Below, one piece after another: positions 17,559-26,843 of a stretch of 42,256 nt of DNA (its first letter is position 1; the number at the start of each line of letters is the position of its first letter). The translations under genes were made by a program, and so were the position numbers. This stretch comes from Clostridia bacterium (GTDB lineage: Bacteria > Bacillota > Clostridia > Oscillospirales > CAG-272): the NCBI GenBank assembly GCA_017550315.1, contig JAFZPN010000145.1, positions 1 to 42,256 of the forward strand, given 5' to 3'. The notes beneath the pieces were generated by a model. The model had not been told where the DNA came from. It searched no databases and worked only from the letters and a program-made list of their open reading frames with translations.

Positions 17559-19592
17559 TTACGGATGTCTGCGTCCCATTTCACCGAAGGGAATGGGCGC
17601 AAATCCCGGGATCATCGCCGGCAGGACCGTTTCGCAGAGCACGCAGAGATCCTCCGTCGGCGGTTCTGCGAGCTCCGTATTGTTCTCCACCCGGTTATGG
17701 AAGCGCGGATCGTCCCACCGGAAATTGATGTCGATGGGCTTGTGGCCGATGAGCACGTTTCCGGACAGGTCGCAGTAGTGGGGACAGCACTGTTCGGTCT
17801 CGGGATCCCAGGTCAGGTATTCGGCGAGGTGCGGATAGGCCTGCCGCCAGAGGTCGCTCTGCCACGGAACGGCCCTGAGTCCCGCCTCGTGCGTGCCGCC
17901 GGGGAGCAGATCGTCCCAGTAGCCGTACCGGTGGAAGCGGATGGAGTACACGGACTTCGGGCATGCGCCGAGGATCAGATTCCCGGAAAAAGTCATGTCG
18001 TGTCCGCCGTGGAGCAGCAGGGCCGACTGGCAGCGCACGAACACGTTCTGCTCGATATCGCAGGAGCCGAGATTGTCGTCGCAGTACATGCCGAAGATTC
18101 CGATATGGCTGTCCGCGTCGCTGTGCATGTCGTGGAAATAGTTCCGGAACACGACGTTCCCGGAGCAGGTGTAGTCCCGTCCGGCATAGATGGCCGAGGA
18201 ATCGTCCGCGATCTTGCAGACCTCGTAGATCTCGTTGTATTCCATCCGGTGGTTGTTCCCGCCGAACAGGATCGCGGCGTGTGCGGAATCGTGGATCTCG
18301 TTGTGCCGTACGACCGTTCCGACGCCGGAGAGCCGCACCGCCGGGTTGTAGGTCCGGAAGATCTCGGCGATGTGGTGGATGTGGTTGTTTTCGATCACAT
18401 GGCCGGAGGGCGTGAGGGTTGCGCGGTCGCCGCCCGAGACGGAGATCCCGCCCTTCCCCGTCCGGGAGATCTCGCAGTCCCGGATCAGGCAGTCCCGACC
18501 ATCCAGCAGGATCGCCCAGCCCGCCACATTGCGGATCTCGCAGTTCTCCACCGTGAGGCAGGTACCCGTGAGATGCAGCGCGTCGCCCCGGGTGCACGTG
18601 AAGCAGAGGTTTCTCACCGTGATGTGCGCGCCGTCCTCGATCCGGAGCAGGTTGTCCGTCAGGAGGGAGAGACGGATCTCCGCCCCCGCGAGCGGCACGG
18701 CGGGATAGAGATACAAAATCCCCATCTCCCGGTCGAGATACCATTCGCCCGGCGCGTCCAGCTCTTCAAAAATGTTGTAGAAATAGTATGGCGCGTGCGG
18801 CTTCATGCCGTAGAGGGAGACCCACGCCGTCTCCATCCGGCAGGCTTCGGGATCCACGGACTTAAGCGGCGAGGACATGTCCGCCCATCCGTACATCGGA
18901 TAGCCGAACATCCAGACCCCGTCGAGGCTTTTCCATCCCGCCACGCGGCACGCGGTCTCCCCGTCGATCGAATAGATGTCGGAGACCGGATTGCGGACCT
19001 TCGCCCACTCTTCGCCGGACAGTTTTTTCCGCCCCGTGGTCTCGAGCCCCGCGCCTTCCCGGACCGGTTCGCCGGAAAAGAGGAAGCCTTCGTTCGGATA
19101 CCGCGCGATCTCCTGCCGGGTCCCGTTGACGAACAGCTCGCACCACATCGGGGAGAGGACCGCGCCGTCGTACTTATTCCCGGTGTGGTAGGTCCCGATG
19201 GCGCAGAGCTCGCCCCAGTCCTCCCGCGTCAGGCCGAGCGCGGTCAGATCGCACCGGACGACCGCCTCCCGCGCGCTGCCGTGCAGACGTGCCTTCTCCT
19301 CTTCCGTCAGAGGACCGAATAAACCGGGATCGAGCGTCATGCCGCCGCAGATCACCGCGCCGTCCTCGCCCTCCCACACGACGGGCGCATCCGCCGATCC
19401 GGAGTCGCGCGCGTCCAGCGTCATACCCGCCGTCCGGTATTCTCCGGGACCGAGATGAACGGTCACCCCTTCCCCCGGATGCTCCCGCAGAAAGCCGCGA
19501 ACGGCATCCCGCGCTTCCTCTGGCGCTGCAAACGGTCTTTCCTTCGATCCGTCGCCGCCCGGTCCCGCTGTCTTTGCTACGTAGAAGTTCAT
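17559..19592 (-). CDS. Right-handed parallel beta-helix carbohydrate-active protein (GH141-like candidate)
   Basis: This 677-residue protein opens with FYVAKTAGPGGDGSKERPFA and EEARDAVRGFL, the start typical of parallel beta-helix glycan enzymes. MWCELFVNGTRQEIARYPNEGF then appears at about residue 165. From about 300 to 600 it shows repeated short rungs rich in N-x-I/V and HxIH (ENNHIHHIAEIFRTYN, RHNEIHDSAHAAI, EYNEIYEV). This pattern fits GH141 and related pectin/xylan-acting beta-helix proteins; the catalytic residues cannot be assigned by eye. No signal peptide is present. GGAGG precedes the ATG by 5 bases. It follows the SGNH hydrolase gene after 17 bases, so deacylation plus chain cleavage of one polymer is likely. 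Confidence 0.75.
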   Translation of the reverse strand: MNFYVAKTAGPGGDGSKERPFAAPEEARDAVRGFLREHPGEGVTVHLGPGEYRTAGMTLDARDSGSADAPVVWEGEDGAVICGGMTLDPGLFGPLTEEEKARLHGSAREAVVRCDLTALGLTREDWGELCAIGTYHTGNKYDGAVLSPMWCELFVNGTRQEIARYPNEGFLFSGEPVREGAGLETTGRKKLSGEEWAKVRNPVSDIYSIDGETACRVAGWKSLDGVWMFGYPMYGWADMSSPLKSVDPEACRMETAWVSLYGMKPHAPYYFYNIFEELDAPGEWYLDREMGILYLYPAVPLAGAEIRLSLLTDNLLRIEDGAHITVRNLCFTCTRGDALHLTGTCLTVENCEIRNVAGWAILLDGRDCLIRDCEISRTGKGGISVSGGDRATLTPSGHVIENNHIHHIAEIFRTYNPAVRLSGVGTVVRHNEIHDSAHAAILFGGNNHRMEYNEIYEVCKIADDSSAIYAGRDYTCSGNVVFRNYFHDMHSDADSHIGIFGMYCDDNLGSCDIEQNVFVRCQSALLLHGGHDMTFSGNLILGACPKSVYSIRFHRYGYWDDLLPGGTHEAGLRAVPWQSDLWRQAYPHLAEYLTWDPETEQCCPHYCDLSGNVLIGHKPIDINFRWDDPRFHNRVENNTELAEPPTEDLCVLCETVLPAMIPGFAPIPFGEMGRRHP

Positions 19593-19609
19593 ACCGACCT
19601 CCTTGATGG

Positions 19610-20710
19610 TTATAGCACGAGGAACGCCCCGATCCGGAGCATGTGTCCCTCGGATTCCTCTGCCTTATCCGCCGATACCCAAAGCCGGAGCGTATGCTCC
19701 CCTTCCGGTAGATCCCTGATCACGCACGCGGCATTGGCGCGGTTGAACGATTTGCAGTAATGATCCCAGGACCGGACGGAGAATGCATTCCCTCCGTCCA
19801 CGGAGCAGAACGCGTCTCCGCTGTCCTTCGCCATCATCCAGTAGAGTCCGACCTGCCGGCCCATGAAGCGGAAGGTGAGTTCTCCGCCCGGCTCGCCGCA
19901 TGCGAGGTAACGCGGATACCGTCCGCAGAGAGACTCTTCTTTGAGAGTCCAACATTTGTCCGCCGCGGCTTCCCGGCAATCCACGATCCGCGCGCGCATG
20001 TGAGATTCCTCCTCCGGCACGAGCGGGGAGGGCAGTTCGTAGGTTCTCAGCCCGTCGAGCGGTTCCGCGCCGTCGATCCATCTGCCGAGCGATTCCCGGA
20101 TCACGTCCGCGCAGATCGCGTATCCGGCGTCGTTCGGATGGACCGTATCCGTGGTATAGCGCAGCCAGTCCGCCTCGTCCGCGCGGGGAGAGCCTTCCGC
20201 GAGCACACGGTGCCGCAGTGCTTCCCCGATGTCAATCTGCGGGATGCCGTACCGGAACGATACCGCTCCGTGCGCCGTTTTCGCGGGCTGAACCCAGCCG
20301 GCTGCCATTCGGTCGGAGAGGTATTTCGTCGTCGTGTAAACCGTCACGATCTCCGCCGCGGGATTTGCGGTCCGGATTTTACGGAAGCACGCTTCGGTGT
20401 TCTTCACGGCGGTGAGAAAATCCATCCCGCTGTCATTCACTGCGAACTCATAGAATACGAGATCCGGCTCCGCCTCGCACACATCTCGCTCGCAGCGGTG
20501 GACGCCGAGGGTGGAATCCGTCCCGCCGATCGCCGCCTGCACGGGCCGGATCGCACATGCAGGAAACCGCTCCCGGAGCCAAGCGGTGGTCAGTCCCGCC
20601 CAACTCGACGCGTAAGAGCTTGCTCCCGCCCCTTCCGTGATGGATCCGCCGAAATACGCGACGGTCAATCCGAGGCCGTGTTTCAATTTGTACGCTGTAT
20701 TTTCAAGCAT
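19610..20710 (-). CDS. Two-domain SGNH/GDSL carbohydrate esterase-like hydrolase
   Basis: This 366-residue protein shows all SGNH blocks: GGSIT (Ser23), AIGGTDS (Gly), FAVND (Asn92) and DTVHPND (Asp188, His191). A second beta-rich domain of about 150 residues (about 215-366) may be a carbohydrate-binding or lid domain. There is no signal peptide. It should remove acyl groups from imported sugars, matching the beta-helix gene downstream. AGGAGGAG lies 6 bases before ATG at 20710. It is first in its unit, with its own promoter at 20761-20789. Confidence 0.88.
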   Translation of the reverse strand: MLENTAYKLKHGLGLTVAYFGGSITEGAGASSYASSWAGLTTAWLRERFPACAIRPVQAAIGGTDSTLGVHRCERDVCEAEPDLVFYEFAVNDSGMDFLTAVKNTEACFRKIRTANPAAEIVTVYTTTKYLSDRMAAGWVQPAKTAHGAVSFRYGIPQIDIGEALRHRVLAEGSPRADEADWLRYTTDTVHPNDAGYAICADVIRESLGRWIDGAEPLDGLRTYELPSPLVPEEESHMRARIVDCREAAADKCWTLKEESLCGRYPRYLACGEPGGELTFRFMGRQVGLYWMMAKDSGDAFCSVDGGNAFSVRSWDHYCKSFNRANAACVIRDLPEGEHTLRLWVSADKAEESEGHMLRIGAFLVL

Positions 20711-20760
20711 GATCGTCTCCTCCTTACGCGGATAGATTGCCGCTTTCCGCGCTTTGCTTC

Positions 20761-20789
20761 ATTATAGCAGAAAATCCCCGTCCGCGCAA
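20761..20789 (-). promoter_or_regulatory. Promoter for the SGNH-beta-helix unit
   Basis: Minus strand: TTGCGC (20789-20784), 17-base spacer, perfect TATAAT (20766-20761). It is divergent from the perfect promoter at 20889-20917. Confidence 0.75.
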
Positions 20790-20797
20790 GTCCTTCG

Positions 20798-20814
20798 GCG
20801 GATTCCGGATCCGC
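20798..20814. repeat. Inverted repeat between divergent promoters
   Basis: GCGGAT (20798-20803), 5 bases, ATCCGC (20809-20814), just upstream of the minus-strand -35 box. It has the same 6-5-6 geometry as the repeat at 11165-11181 but a different sequence. It is a candidate operator only. Confidence 0.3.
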
Positions 20815-20888
20815 GGATGCCGCTGCGCCGCACGAGGAGACGGACCCTGTGTTTTTTCGCCGATCTCGGGAGACTGCCCGCTCCTCTC

Positions 20889-20917
20889 TTGACATCCGCC
20901 CCGACTTTCTGTATAAT
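20889..20917 (+). promoter_or_regulatory. Perfect consensus sigma-70 promoter for GH92
   Basis: TTGACA (20889-20894), 17-base spacer, TATAAT (20912-20917): twelve of twelve consensus bases. The GH92 start codon is 61 bases downstream. Confidence 0.93.
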
Positions 20918-20978
20918 ACAGGTAAACAACCCATCCCGGCGCAAAACCCGCCGCTTTGGATTCTCCGGAGGTATTCCC

Positions 20979-23045
20979 ATGAAAACGCCCGCCGCATCCG
21001 TCAATCCCTATATCGGGACCATCGGCCATCTGCTGCGCGCCACCCGTCCGATCACCGCTCTCCCCCACAGCTGGGCGCAGATCTTTCCCACCGTCACCCC
21101 GGACGTGACCGATTATTTCATCGCGGATCAGATCGCGTCCTTCCCCGCCGGGCCCTTGCAGATCGCGTTTGCACCGGCTGGCGCGTCCGACGCTGGGGAG
21201 GCCGTCTCGTACTTCGACGTCACGGCGGTCGAGTCCCATCCCTACGCGTTCGAGGTCTTCCTCGAGGACACCGGGATCGACGTATGCGGGACCACGGCAA
21301 TGCATTCCTTCGTTTACCGTGCAGAGGGAGCCGGTACGGTCTTCCTCCGTGCGCGCGGCGCGGTCTATGCGGAAAAGGACGGCGCGCTCCTCATCGAGGC
21401 GCCGGAGGGCAAACGGGGACGGCGCGCCTATCTTCTTCTGACGCTGTCCTGTCCCTTTGCCGTCGAGATCCGCGGTGAGGAGGCCGTGCTGACGGGGATC
21501 TCTTCTCCCTGCGAGCTGTACGCGGCCATGTCCTACATCTCCCCGGAAAAAGCAGCGGAGATATATCGGCGCGAACTGGAAGGCAAGGATTTTGCGGCCG
21601 TCTGCGCGGAATCGAAGGCGGTCTGGGAGGATCTGCTCGGGCGGATCGAGGTCTCAGGCGGATCGGAGGATGCGCGGATCGCGTATTACACCGCGCTGTA
21701 CCGGAGCTTCGGCAAGATGTTCCAGTACGGCGAGTACGGAAGCTACTATTCCGGGTATGACGGGAAGGTGCACGACGGCGAATTCTATACGGTGGATCAG
21801 CTCTGGGACAGCTTCCGCTCCATGCATCCCCTCCAGCTTCTCCTGGAACCGGAAAGGCACCGGGTCATGCTCGACAGCTACACCGAAATGTACCGGCAGA
21901 CCGGCGCGATGCCCTCCTTCCCTTCCGCCGACGGGGACCGGCCCGTGATGATCGGATTCCATGCGGCCGCCCTCTATACCGACGCGCTCGCCAAGGGGAT
22001 CCCGGCGGATTTTGAAACGGCTTATCGGGGGATCCGGCGCAATGCCACCGAGATCTCCATGCTCCCGTGGGTGGGCGACGTCCCGGCGGGTGAACTCGAA
22101 CGGTGCTACTACGAAAAGGGATTCTTCCCCGCCCTCGAGGACGGTCAGAAGGAATGGATCCCCGAAGCCGATTCCTTCGAGCGGCGGCAGAGCGTGGCCG
22201 TGACGCTCGAACACGCCTACGACGACTGGTGCGCGGCGCAGCTGGCAAAGCATCTCGGGTACGAAGACGATTACCGGCTCTTCTCCCGCCGGGCAAAGAA
22301 CTACCGGAACGTGTACAACCGCGCAATCGGCTTCATGGCGCCGAAAAACGCCGACGGCGAGTGGATTCGGGGCTACGATCCCATGCGGGGCGGCGGTCAG
22401 GGCGGTCGGGCGTTCTTCGCGGAATGCAACGCCTATACCTTCAATTTCTCCGTCTGGCACGACATCGAAGGGCTGGCGGAACTCATGGGAGGACCGGATG
22501 CGCTGGCGGATCGCCTCGATGAGCTCTTCACCACACCCGCCCCCGGGAAATACGGCTTCCTCGATCAGTTCCCGGATTCGACGGGCCTGATCGGTATGTT
22601 CTGCATGGGGAATGAGCCGTCCTTCCACATCCCGTATTTCTATAACTACGTCGGGAAACCCTGGATGGCCCAGCGGCGGCTCCGGACGATCATGGATCTC
22701 TGGTTCACCAATTCCCCGCTCGGCATCTGCGGAGACGAGGACAGCGGGGCCATGTCGTCCTGGTTCGCCTTCTCCGGCATCGGGCTTTATCCCGTCTGTC
22801 CCGGCAAGCCGGATTACGCCCTGTCCTCGCCCATCTTCGACGAGGTCCGGATCAAGACGGCGGGCGGAGAGTTCGTCATCCACGCACAAGGCGCGGGCGA
22901 GGGTATGCGGTACATTCAGTCCGCGGCGCTCAACGGCACGCCGCTGAACAGAGCCTTCCTCACCCACGGCGAACTCGTATCGGGCGGCGAGCTGGTCCTC
23001 GCGATGGGCCCCCGTCCGAACAAATCCTGGGGCACGGGACACTGA
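20979..23045 (+). CDS. GH92 alpha-mannosidase
   Basis: This 688-residue protein begins SVNPYIGT and carries the GH92 blocks: LWDSFRSMHPL (about 275), GFHAAALYTDALAKG (about 326), then GNEPSFHIPYFYNYVG (N545-E546) and GDEDSGAMSSWFAFSGIGLYPVCPG. GH92 enzymes are calcium-dependent exo-alpha-mannosidases acting on N-glycans or mannans; linkage (1,2/1,3/1,4/1,6) is not readable here. The N-terminal beta-domain is shorter and more divergent than in typical 720-760-residue members. I chose ATG at 20979 because CGGAGG lies 7 bases upstream; the longer open frame crosses the promoter. There is no signal peptide, so it is cytoplasmic. It shares a transcript with the HD gene. Confidence 0.93.
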   Translation: MKTPAASVNPYIGTIGHLLRATRPITALPHSWAQIFPTVTPDVTDYFIADQIASFPAGPLQIAFAPAGASDAGEAVSYFDVTAVESHPYAFEVFLEDTGIDVCGTTAMHSFVYRAEGAGTVFLRARGAVYAEKDGALLIEAPEGKRGRRAYLLLTLSCPFAVEIRGEEAVLTGISSPCELYAAMSYISPEKAAEIYRRELEGKDFAAVCAESKAVWEDLLGRIEVSGGSEDARIAYYTALYRSFGKMFQYGEYGSYYSGYDGKVHDGEFYTVDQLWDSFRSMHPLQLLLEPERHRVMLDSYTEMYRQTGAMPSFPSADGDRPVMIGFHAAALYTDALAKGIPADFETAYRGIRRNATEISMLPWVGDVPAGELERCYYEKGFFPALEDGQKEWIPEADSFERRQSVAVTLEHAYDDWCAAQLAKHLGYEDDYRLFSRRAKNYRNVYNRAIGFMAPKNADGEWIRGYDPMRGGGQGGRAFFAECNAYTFNFSVWHDIEGLAELMGGPDALADRLDELFTTPAPGKYGFLDQFPDSTGLIGMFCMGNEPSFHIPYFYNYVGKPWMAQRRLRTIMDLWFTNSPLGICGDEDSGAMSSWFAFSGIGLYPVCPGKPDYALSSPIFDEVRIKTAGGEFVIHAQGAGEGMRYIQSAALNGTPLNRAFLTHGELVSGGELVLAMGPRPNKSWGTGH

Positions 23046-23084
23046 ACGACCGTACGAAACATGGAACAACACGGAAAGGAACGC

Positions 23085-23669
23085 ATGATGGACAGCAAAA
23101 CCGACACATCCCTCCTCACCCGCGCCGCGATCTTCGCCGCCCTGGCACACGACGGGGATATCCGCAAGGGATCGAATCTTCCCTATCTTGTTCACCCGAT
23201 GGAGGCTGCCGCGATCACGGCCGGCATCACGGACGATCAGGCGGTGATCGCCGCCGCCCTGCTGCACGACCCCGTGGAGGACACCGGCGCGTCGCCCGAC
23301 ATGATCGAGCATCAATTCGGTCCCCGGGTCGCCGAGCTGGTCGCCGCGGAGAGCGAGAACAAGCGGGAGGATCAGCGCGCGGAGGACACCTGGAATATCC
23401 GGAAGCAGGAGACGGTCGAACATCTCCGGCAGTGCACGGACCGGGACGTGAAGATCCTTGCCCTCGCGGACAAACTGTCCAATCTCCGCGCCCTCCACCG
23501 GGACTATCTCGCGCTCGGTGAAAAGGTGTGGGACCGCTTCCATCAGAAGGATCCGAAGAAGATCGGCTGGTATTACCGCAGCTTCGCCGAGACCTGCGCG
23601 GAGCTGGCGGATACCGACGCGTATGCGGAATACATAAGCCTGCTCGCGCTGACGTTCGGCGAGGCGTGA
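23085..23669 (+). CDS. SpoT/MESH1-like HD-domain protein (possible ppGpp hydrolase)
   Basis: This protein is about 194 residues. It has the HD pattern of RelA/SpoT-type hydrolases: AAIFAALAHDGDIRKG (H22), PYLVHPMEAA (H37), ALLHDPVEDT (H61, D62, E65, D66) and LALADKLSNLRAL. There is no synthetase or TGS domain, so a stand-alone (p)ppGpp or nucleotide pyrophosphohydrolase is likely. Two ATGs in a row (23085, 23088) follow GGAAAGGA; spacing favours 23088 slightly, and the further ATG at 23061 has no RBS. The gene lies 39 bases after GH92 and ends before a terminator, so it is co-transcribed with a mannosidase. That pairing may be incidental. Confidence 0.82.
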   Translation: MMDSKTDTSLLTRAAIFAALAHDGDIRKGSNLPYLVHPMEAAAITAGITDDQAVIAAALLHDPVEDTGASPDMIEHQFGPRVAELVAAESENKREDQRAEDTWNIRKQETVEHLRQCTDRDVKILALADKLSNLRALHRDYLALGEKVWDRFHQKDPKKIGWYYRSFAETCAELADTDAYAEYISLLALTFGEA

Positions 23670-23711
23670 GAGGGAGTATCCGCCCGGCGTCATCCGCAGG
23701 AGAACAAAAAA

Positions 23712-23741
23712 GGCATCGCGGCAGCGGTGTCTTTTCCTTTT
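23712..23741 (+). terminator. Rho-independent terminator after the HD gene
   Basis: Arms GGCATCGC (23712-23719) and GCGGTGTC (23724-23731) pair with two G-U pairs around a GGCA loop, followed by TTTTCCTTTT. It ends the GH92-HD unit just before the zinc-ribbon promoter. Confidence 0.75.
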
Positions 23742-23795
23742 GGAACAGTCCTGCCCCGCCTGTTTGCGTTTTTGCAAATATTTCGTACAAAAACC

Positions 23796-23824
23796 TTGAA
23801 ATGACGGACAGATTCCGGTATAAT
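23796..23824 (+). promoter_or_regulatory. Sigma-70-type promoter for the zinc-ribbon unit
   Basis: TTGAAA (23796-23801), 17-base spacer, perfect TATAAT (23819-23824). A TTTGC/GCAAA inverted repeat (23763-23778) lies just upstream of the -35 box. Confidence 0.85.
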
Positions 23825-23893
23825 GAAATCGAAAAGATTGTTTAAGTCAAAGATAAAGAGAACGATCCGATCGCCTTGAGGGAGGAAAACGCC

Positions 23894-26842
23894 ATGTATT
23901 GCCGACATTGCGGAAAAGAAGTGGAGGCCGGCACAAAATTCTGCCGATTCTGCGGGGGGGCTCTGTCCGGAACCGGTACAAATGCCCCGGCGCAGAACAT
24001 CGCCGTGTCCTGTCCGGCCTGCGGAGCGGTCCCGCCCGTGGGGGCGAAGTTCTGCAACAAATGCGGGTATCCGATGCAGCAGGCGTCCGGCGGGATGACT
24101 TCTCCGATCCCGCCGCAGATCTCCGCACAGTCTCCGCGGCAGAAGCGAACAAAACAGAAAAGCCGTTTCTCCGGCTTCATGCGGGCGGTGGCCCTCCTGC
24201 TGGTCGCGGCTATTCTGGTGACGGGGCTCTGGAAGCCCGGCTTCATGCTGCCGTGGATCGAGAAGATCGGCATTTCCAAACCGGCGAATCCGCAGGTGGA
24301 ATACAACACCGACTCCCTGAAACTCGACAGGAAGGAAATCGACAAGATCGAGCCGCAGGTCTTCGACGTGAACGAGGATGAAACGCTCGTGACCGCCGGG
24401 GACATCACGGTCGATCTCGGCACGCTCGAAGGGGAGCATACGCTCGAGATCCGGGACGTCGGCAAGAAGCACGACAACTCCCTCGACGCATCGGTGACTG
24501 TCTGGGACTTCCGCATCGACGGCGGCAAGACCCAGCCCGACGGCTTTGTCAAAATCACCGTCCCCTATGATCCGACGAATGACGACCCGCTCGACACGAT
24601 CACCTTGCGGACGTACGACGACAAGACGAAGACGTGGACCACCCTCCCTGCGGAGTTTGACACGGACGCGAAGACGGTTTCCTTCTGGACGGACCACTTC
24701 TCCGGCAAGGGTCTCTTCGACACGACGGATTCCCGTATTGCCAACAAGGAATACGTCCACGGGGCCATCGCGGACGGCACGCTGGAACTGGCGCCGGGCT
24801 ATCAGGAATATAAGACGGACGGTACCGGCTTTGATCTTTCCGGCGCAGCCAGCGGAGCGGTCATCGGCAGCTCAGCCGTACCCACGCCCCTCAGCCCCGC
24901 CGGAGCCGCGATAGGCTTCTATATCGGCGGGAAAATGGCGGAATGGAATAACGACGAGGCCTTCTTATACAACCAAGAGGACATTCAGGAGGGCAAGGGC
25001 GCGCTCACGCGGGTCACATTCAACGCAAACCGCCTCACGCAGATCTCGAAGAACATCACCACGCAGTTTGACACCCTGAAAACCATCGCGCAGCAGGAGA
25101 ACAACTGGCAGGAAGATCCCACAGTCGCCGGGAAATCGGCTGTCGTACTCGGTTTTGTCGGGAACGGTGCCACCGCGACGGATAATATCCAGCAGATCCT
25201 CTCCTCGATGGGCATGATCGCCGAGGGAACCTCCAAGGCGCTCGCCAAGAAGTTCTTCGCCGTGGGTATCGTGCTGACCGGCATCAAGTTCGTCTCGACC
25301 TGGTATGAAAACGGCAGCTTTACCAGTGCGCTCAAAGACAATGCGGCGGACATCGGTCTGATCGTGCTCGGAGCGATTTCCCTGGCAACCCCAACGAGCA
25401 TCGTTGCCGGGGTTGCGGCCGCCGGGCTCTGGGCGTTGACGGCGACCGCTACCACCGATAAAGACCATATCACCGCACTCCGGAATGGACATTACGACAA
25501 CGACACCCAGAAGGCATACATGGTCTTCACCACCAACTACATCGCCTATTCGCAGCAGGCGGATCGGAGCGGCAAATGGCCGGGCGGGCTGACCTTTGCC
25601 CATCTGCCCGCATCGATGGAAAAGACGAGGGATTATCTCTTCAACACCTACAAAACCAACGGATTCCCCGACACCAAGCCCCTTGTCAACGAAAGGCACG
25701 ACAAGGAACTCTCCCAGTGGAGAAACTATCTCAACCTGAAGGCGTATAAGAATTCTCAAGATACGGCACAGCTCTCGGAAAACCTCGATGCCTGCTTCAC
25801 GAACGCAGCCGGCGTGTTCTGGAGACTGCCGAAAGAGGTCCGGCAGGAGTTTGCCAAGGACATCAAAGCATACGATTACAAGGAGCCGGATTCAGACACC
25901 ATCGGAACGTACAAGGAGCAGATGAAGCAGGTTCTCACGATGCTGAACACGGGGAACATCGAATATTTCTACAAGCAGTATGAGACGCAGGCGAGGGGTG
26001 CCGCGATGAAAAGCATCGACGAACTGACGAATGCGATGAACACGGTCACGAGCTTCTCCTTCTACGTGATGGAATCGGACGGCGGAAAAGCGAAGAAGGT
26101 GCCGCTCGCCGAGACGCAGTACAAGGGATATATCGCCGCTTTCTGCACGGGAACGGAAGCCGCGCCGAAGAACGCCGCTTACGGCATCCTCGACGACTGG
26201 ATCTTCAAGACCGGCGAGGACAAGGTGCAGTTCCAGTGCACCGCCTACAACTGGCTCAAGGCGGGCGAGGGGTATGGCGGATCGCTCAACTATGTCCGTC
26301 TCTTCAAGGACGAGAAGGCGCTGAAATACAACGAATCCTCGGCGGAAGCGAGCTTTGAATTTGCGAACGGCGGTGTTGAGGTCATCTTCGGCGGCCTCGA
26401 CGAGCTCGAAGGGGAATACACGGGCACGATCACCCCGACCGGCGTCTATCTCGGCGATCTGTGGTACAAGGTCTGGGGCGAACAGTTCGGCCTGAGCCGC
26501 GAAACCTGCGACGACTCCGTTTCCATCGACGAAGGCGTGCGCATCACCGGTGTGAAGGTCGAGAAGTCCGGCGGGATCCTGAGCAGCGGAAAATACAAGC
26601 TCATCTTCCATATCACGGATGAGAACGGCAAAAAGGTCGAGACCCCCGTGAACGCGGATTACAAAGGCGGGCAGTTCGTCATCAAGAACGACAAGGGCAC
26701 CACCGCGATCACGGTGATCCAGGAGGCGGGAAAACCGACCAGACTCACGGGCACGGGCGTGGTCCTGAATTTCAACCAGACCGAGGGCGGGTATTCGCAG
26801 ATCTACTGGATCATCGATATCGACGCCTCGAAAATAAAATAG
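23894..26842 (+). CDS. Large double-zinc-ribbon membrane-anchored protein of unknown function
   Basis: This 982-residue protein has two N-terminal zinc ribbons (C3-C6-C17-C20 and C40-C43-C54-C57), a basic stretch (PRQKRTKQKS), and a membrane segment at about 96-113. The region after it, probably outside the cell, contains a ZU5-like beta domain (about 130-270: FVKITVPYDP, TLRTYDDKTKTWTTL, VSFWTDHFSGKG). Then come Gly/Ala-rich hydrophobic stretches (about 320-350 and 455-520, including IGLIVLGAISLATPTSIVAG), a helical region, and a beta-rich C-terminus. I chose ATG at 23894, which follows GGAGG and begins the first ribbon. Its stop is one base before the Lgt-like gene, so translation is coupled. 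The function is unknown; the hydrophobic segments could be further membrane or pore-forming helices. Confidence 0.85.
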   Translation: MYCRHCGKEVEAGTKFCRFCGGALSGTGTNAPAQNIAVSCPACGAVPPVGAKFCNKCGYPMQQASGGMTSPIPPQISAQSPRQKRTKQKSRFSGFMRAVALLLVAAILVTGLWKPGFMLPWIEKIGISKPANPQVEYNTDSLKLDRKEIDKIEPQVFDVNEDETLVTAGDITVDLGTLEGEHTLEIRDVGKKHDNSLDASVTVWDFRIDGGKTQPDGFVKITVPYDPTNDDPLDTITLRTYDDKTKTWTTLPAEFDTDAKTVSFWTDHFSGKGLFDTTDSRIANKEYVHGAIADGTLELAPGYQEYKTDGTGFDLSGAASGAVIGSSAVPTPLSPAGAAIGFYIGGKMAEWNNDEAFLYNQEDIQEGKGALTRVTFNANRLTQISKNITTQFDTLKTIAQQENNWQEDPTVAGKSAVVLGFVGNGATATDNIQQILSSMGMIAEGTSKALAKKFFAVGIVLTGIKFVSTWYENGSFTSALKDNAADIGLIVLGAISLATPTSIVAGVAAAGLWALTATATTDKDHITALRNGHYDNDTQKAYMVFTTNYIAYSQQADRSGKWPGGLTFAHLPASMEKTRDYLFNTYKTNGFPDTKPLVNERHDKELSQWRNYLNLKAYKNSQDTAQLSENLDACFTNAAGVFWRLPKEVRQEFAKDIKAYDYKEPDSDTIGTYKEQMKQVLTMLNTGNIEYFYKQYETQARGAAMKSIDELTNAMNTVTSFSFYVMESDGGKAKKVPLAETQYKGYIAAFCTGTEAAPKNAAYGILDDWIFKTGEDKVQFQCTAYNWLKAGEGYGGSLNYVRLFKDEKALKYNESSAEASFEFANGGVEVIFGGLDELEGEYTGTITPTGVYLGDLWYKVWGEQFGLSRETCDDSVSIDEGVRITGVKVEKSGGILSSGKYKLIFHITDENGKKVETPVNADYKGGQFVIKNDKGTTAITVIQEAGKPTRLTGTGVVLNFNQTEGGYSQIYWIIDIDASKIK

Positions 26843-26843
26843 T

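Noticed and set aside
17565-19322. Plus-strand open frame of 585 codons opposite the beta-helix gene
   Set aside because: It is a shadow of the beta-helix gene with no recognisable domain and no RBS.
21654-23777. Minus-strand open frame of 707 codons opposite GH92 and HD genes
   Set aside because: It spans two real genes and a terminator in antisense and looks like no protein family.
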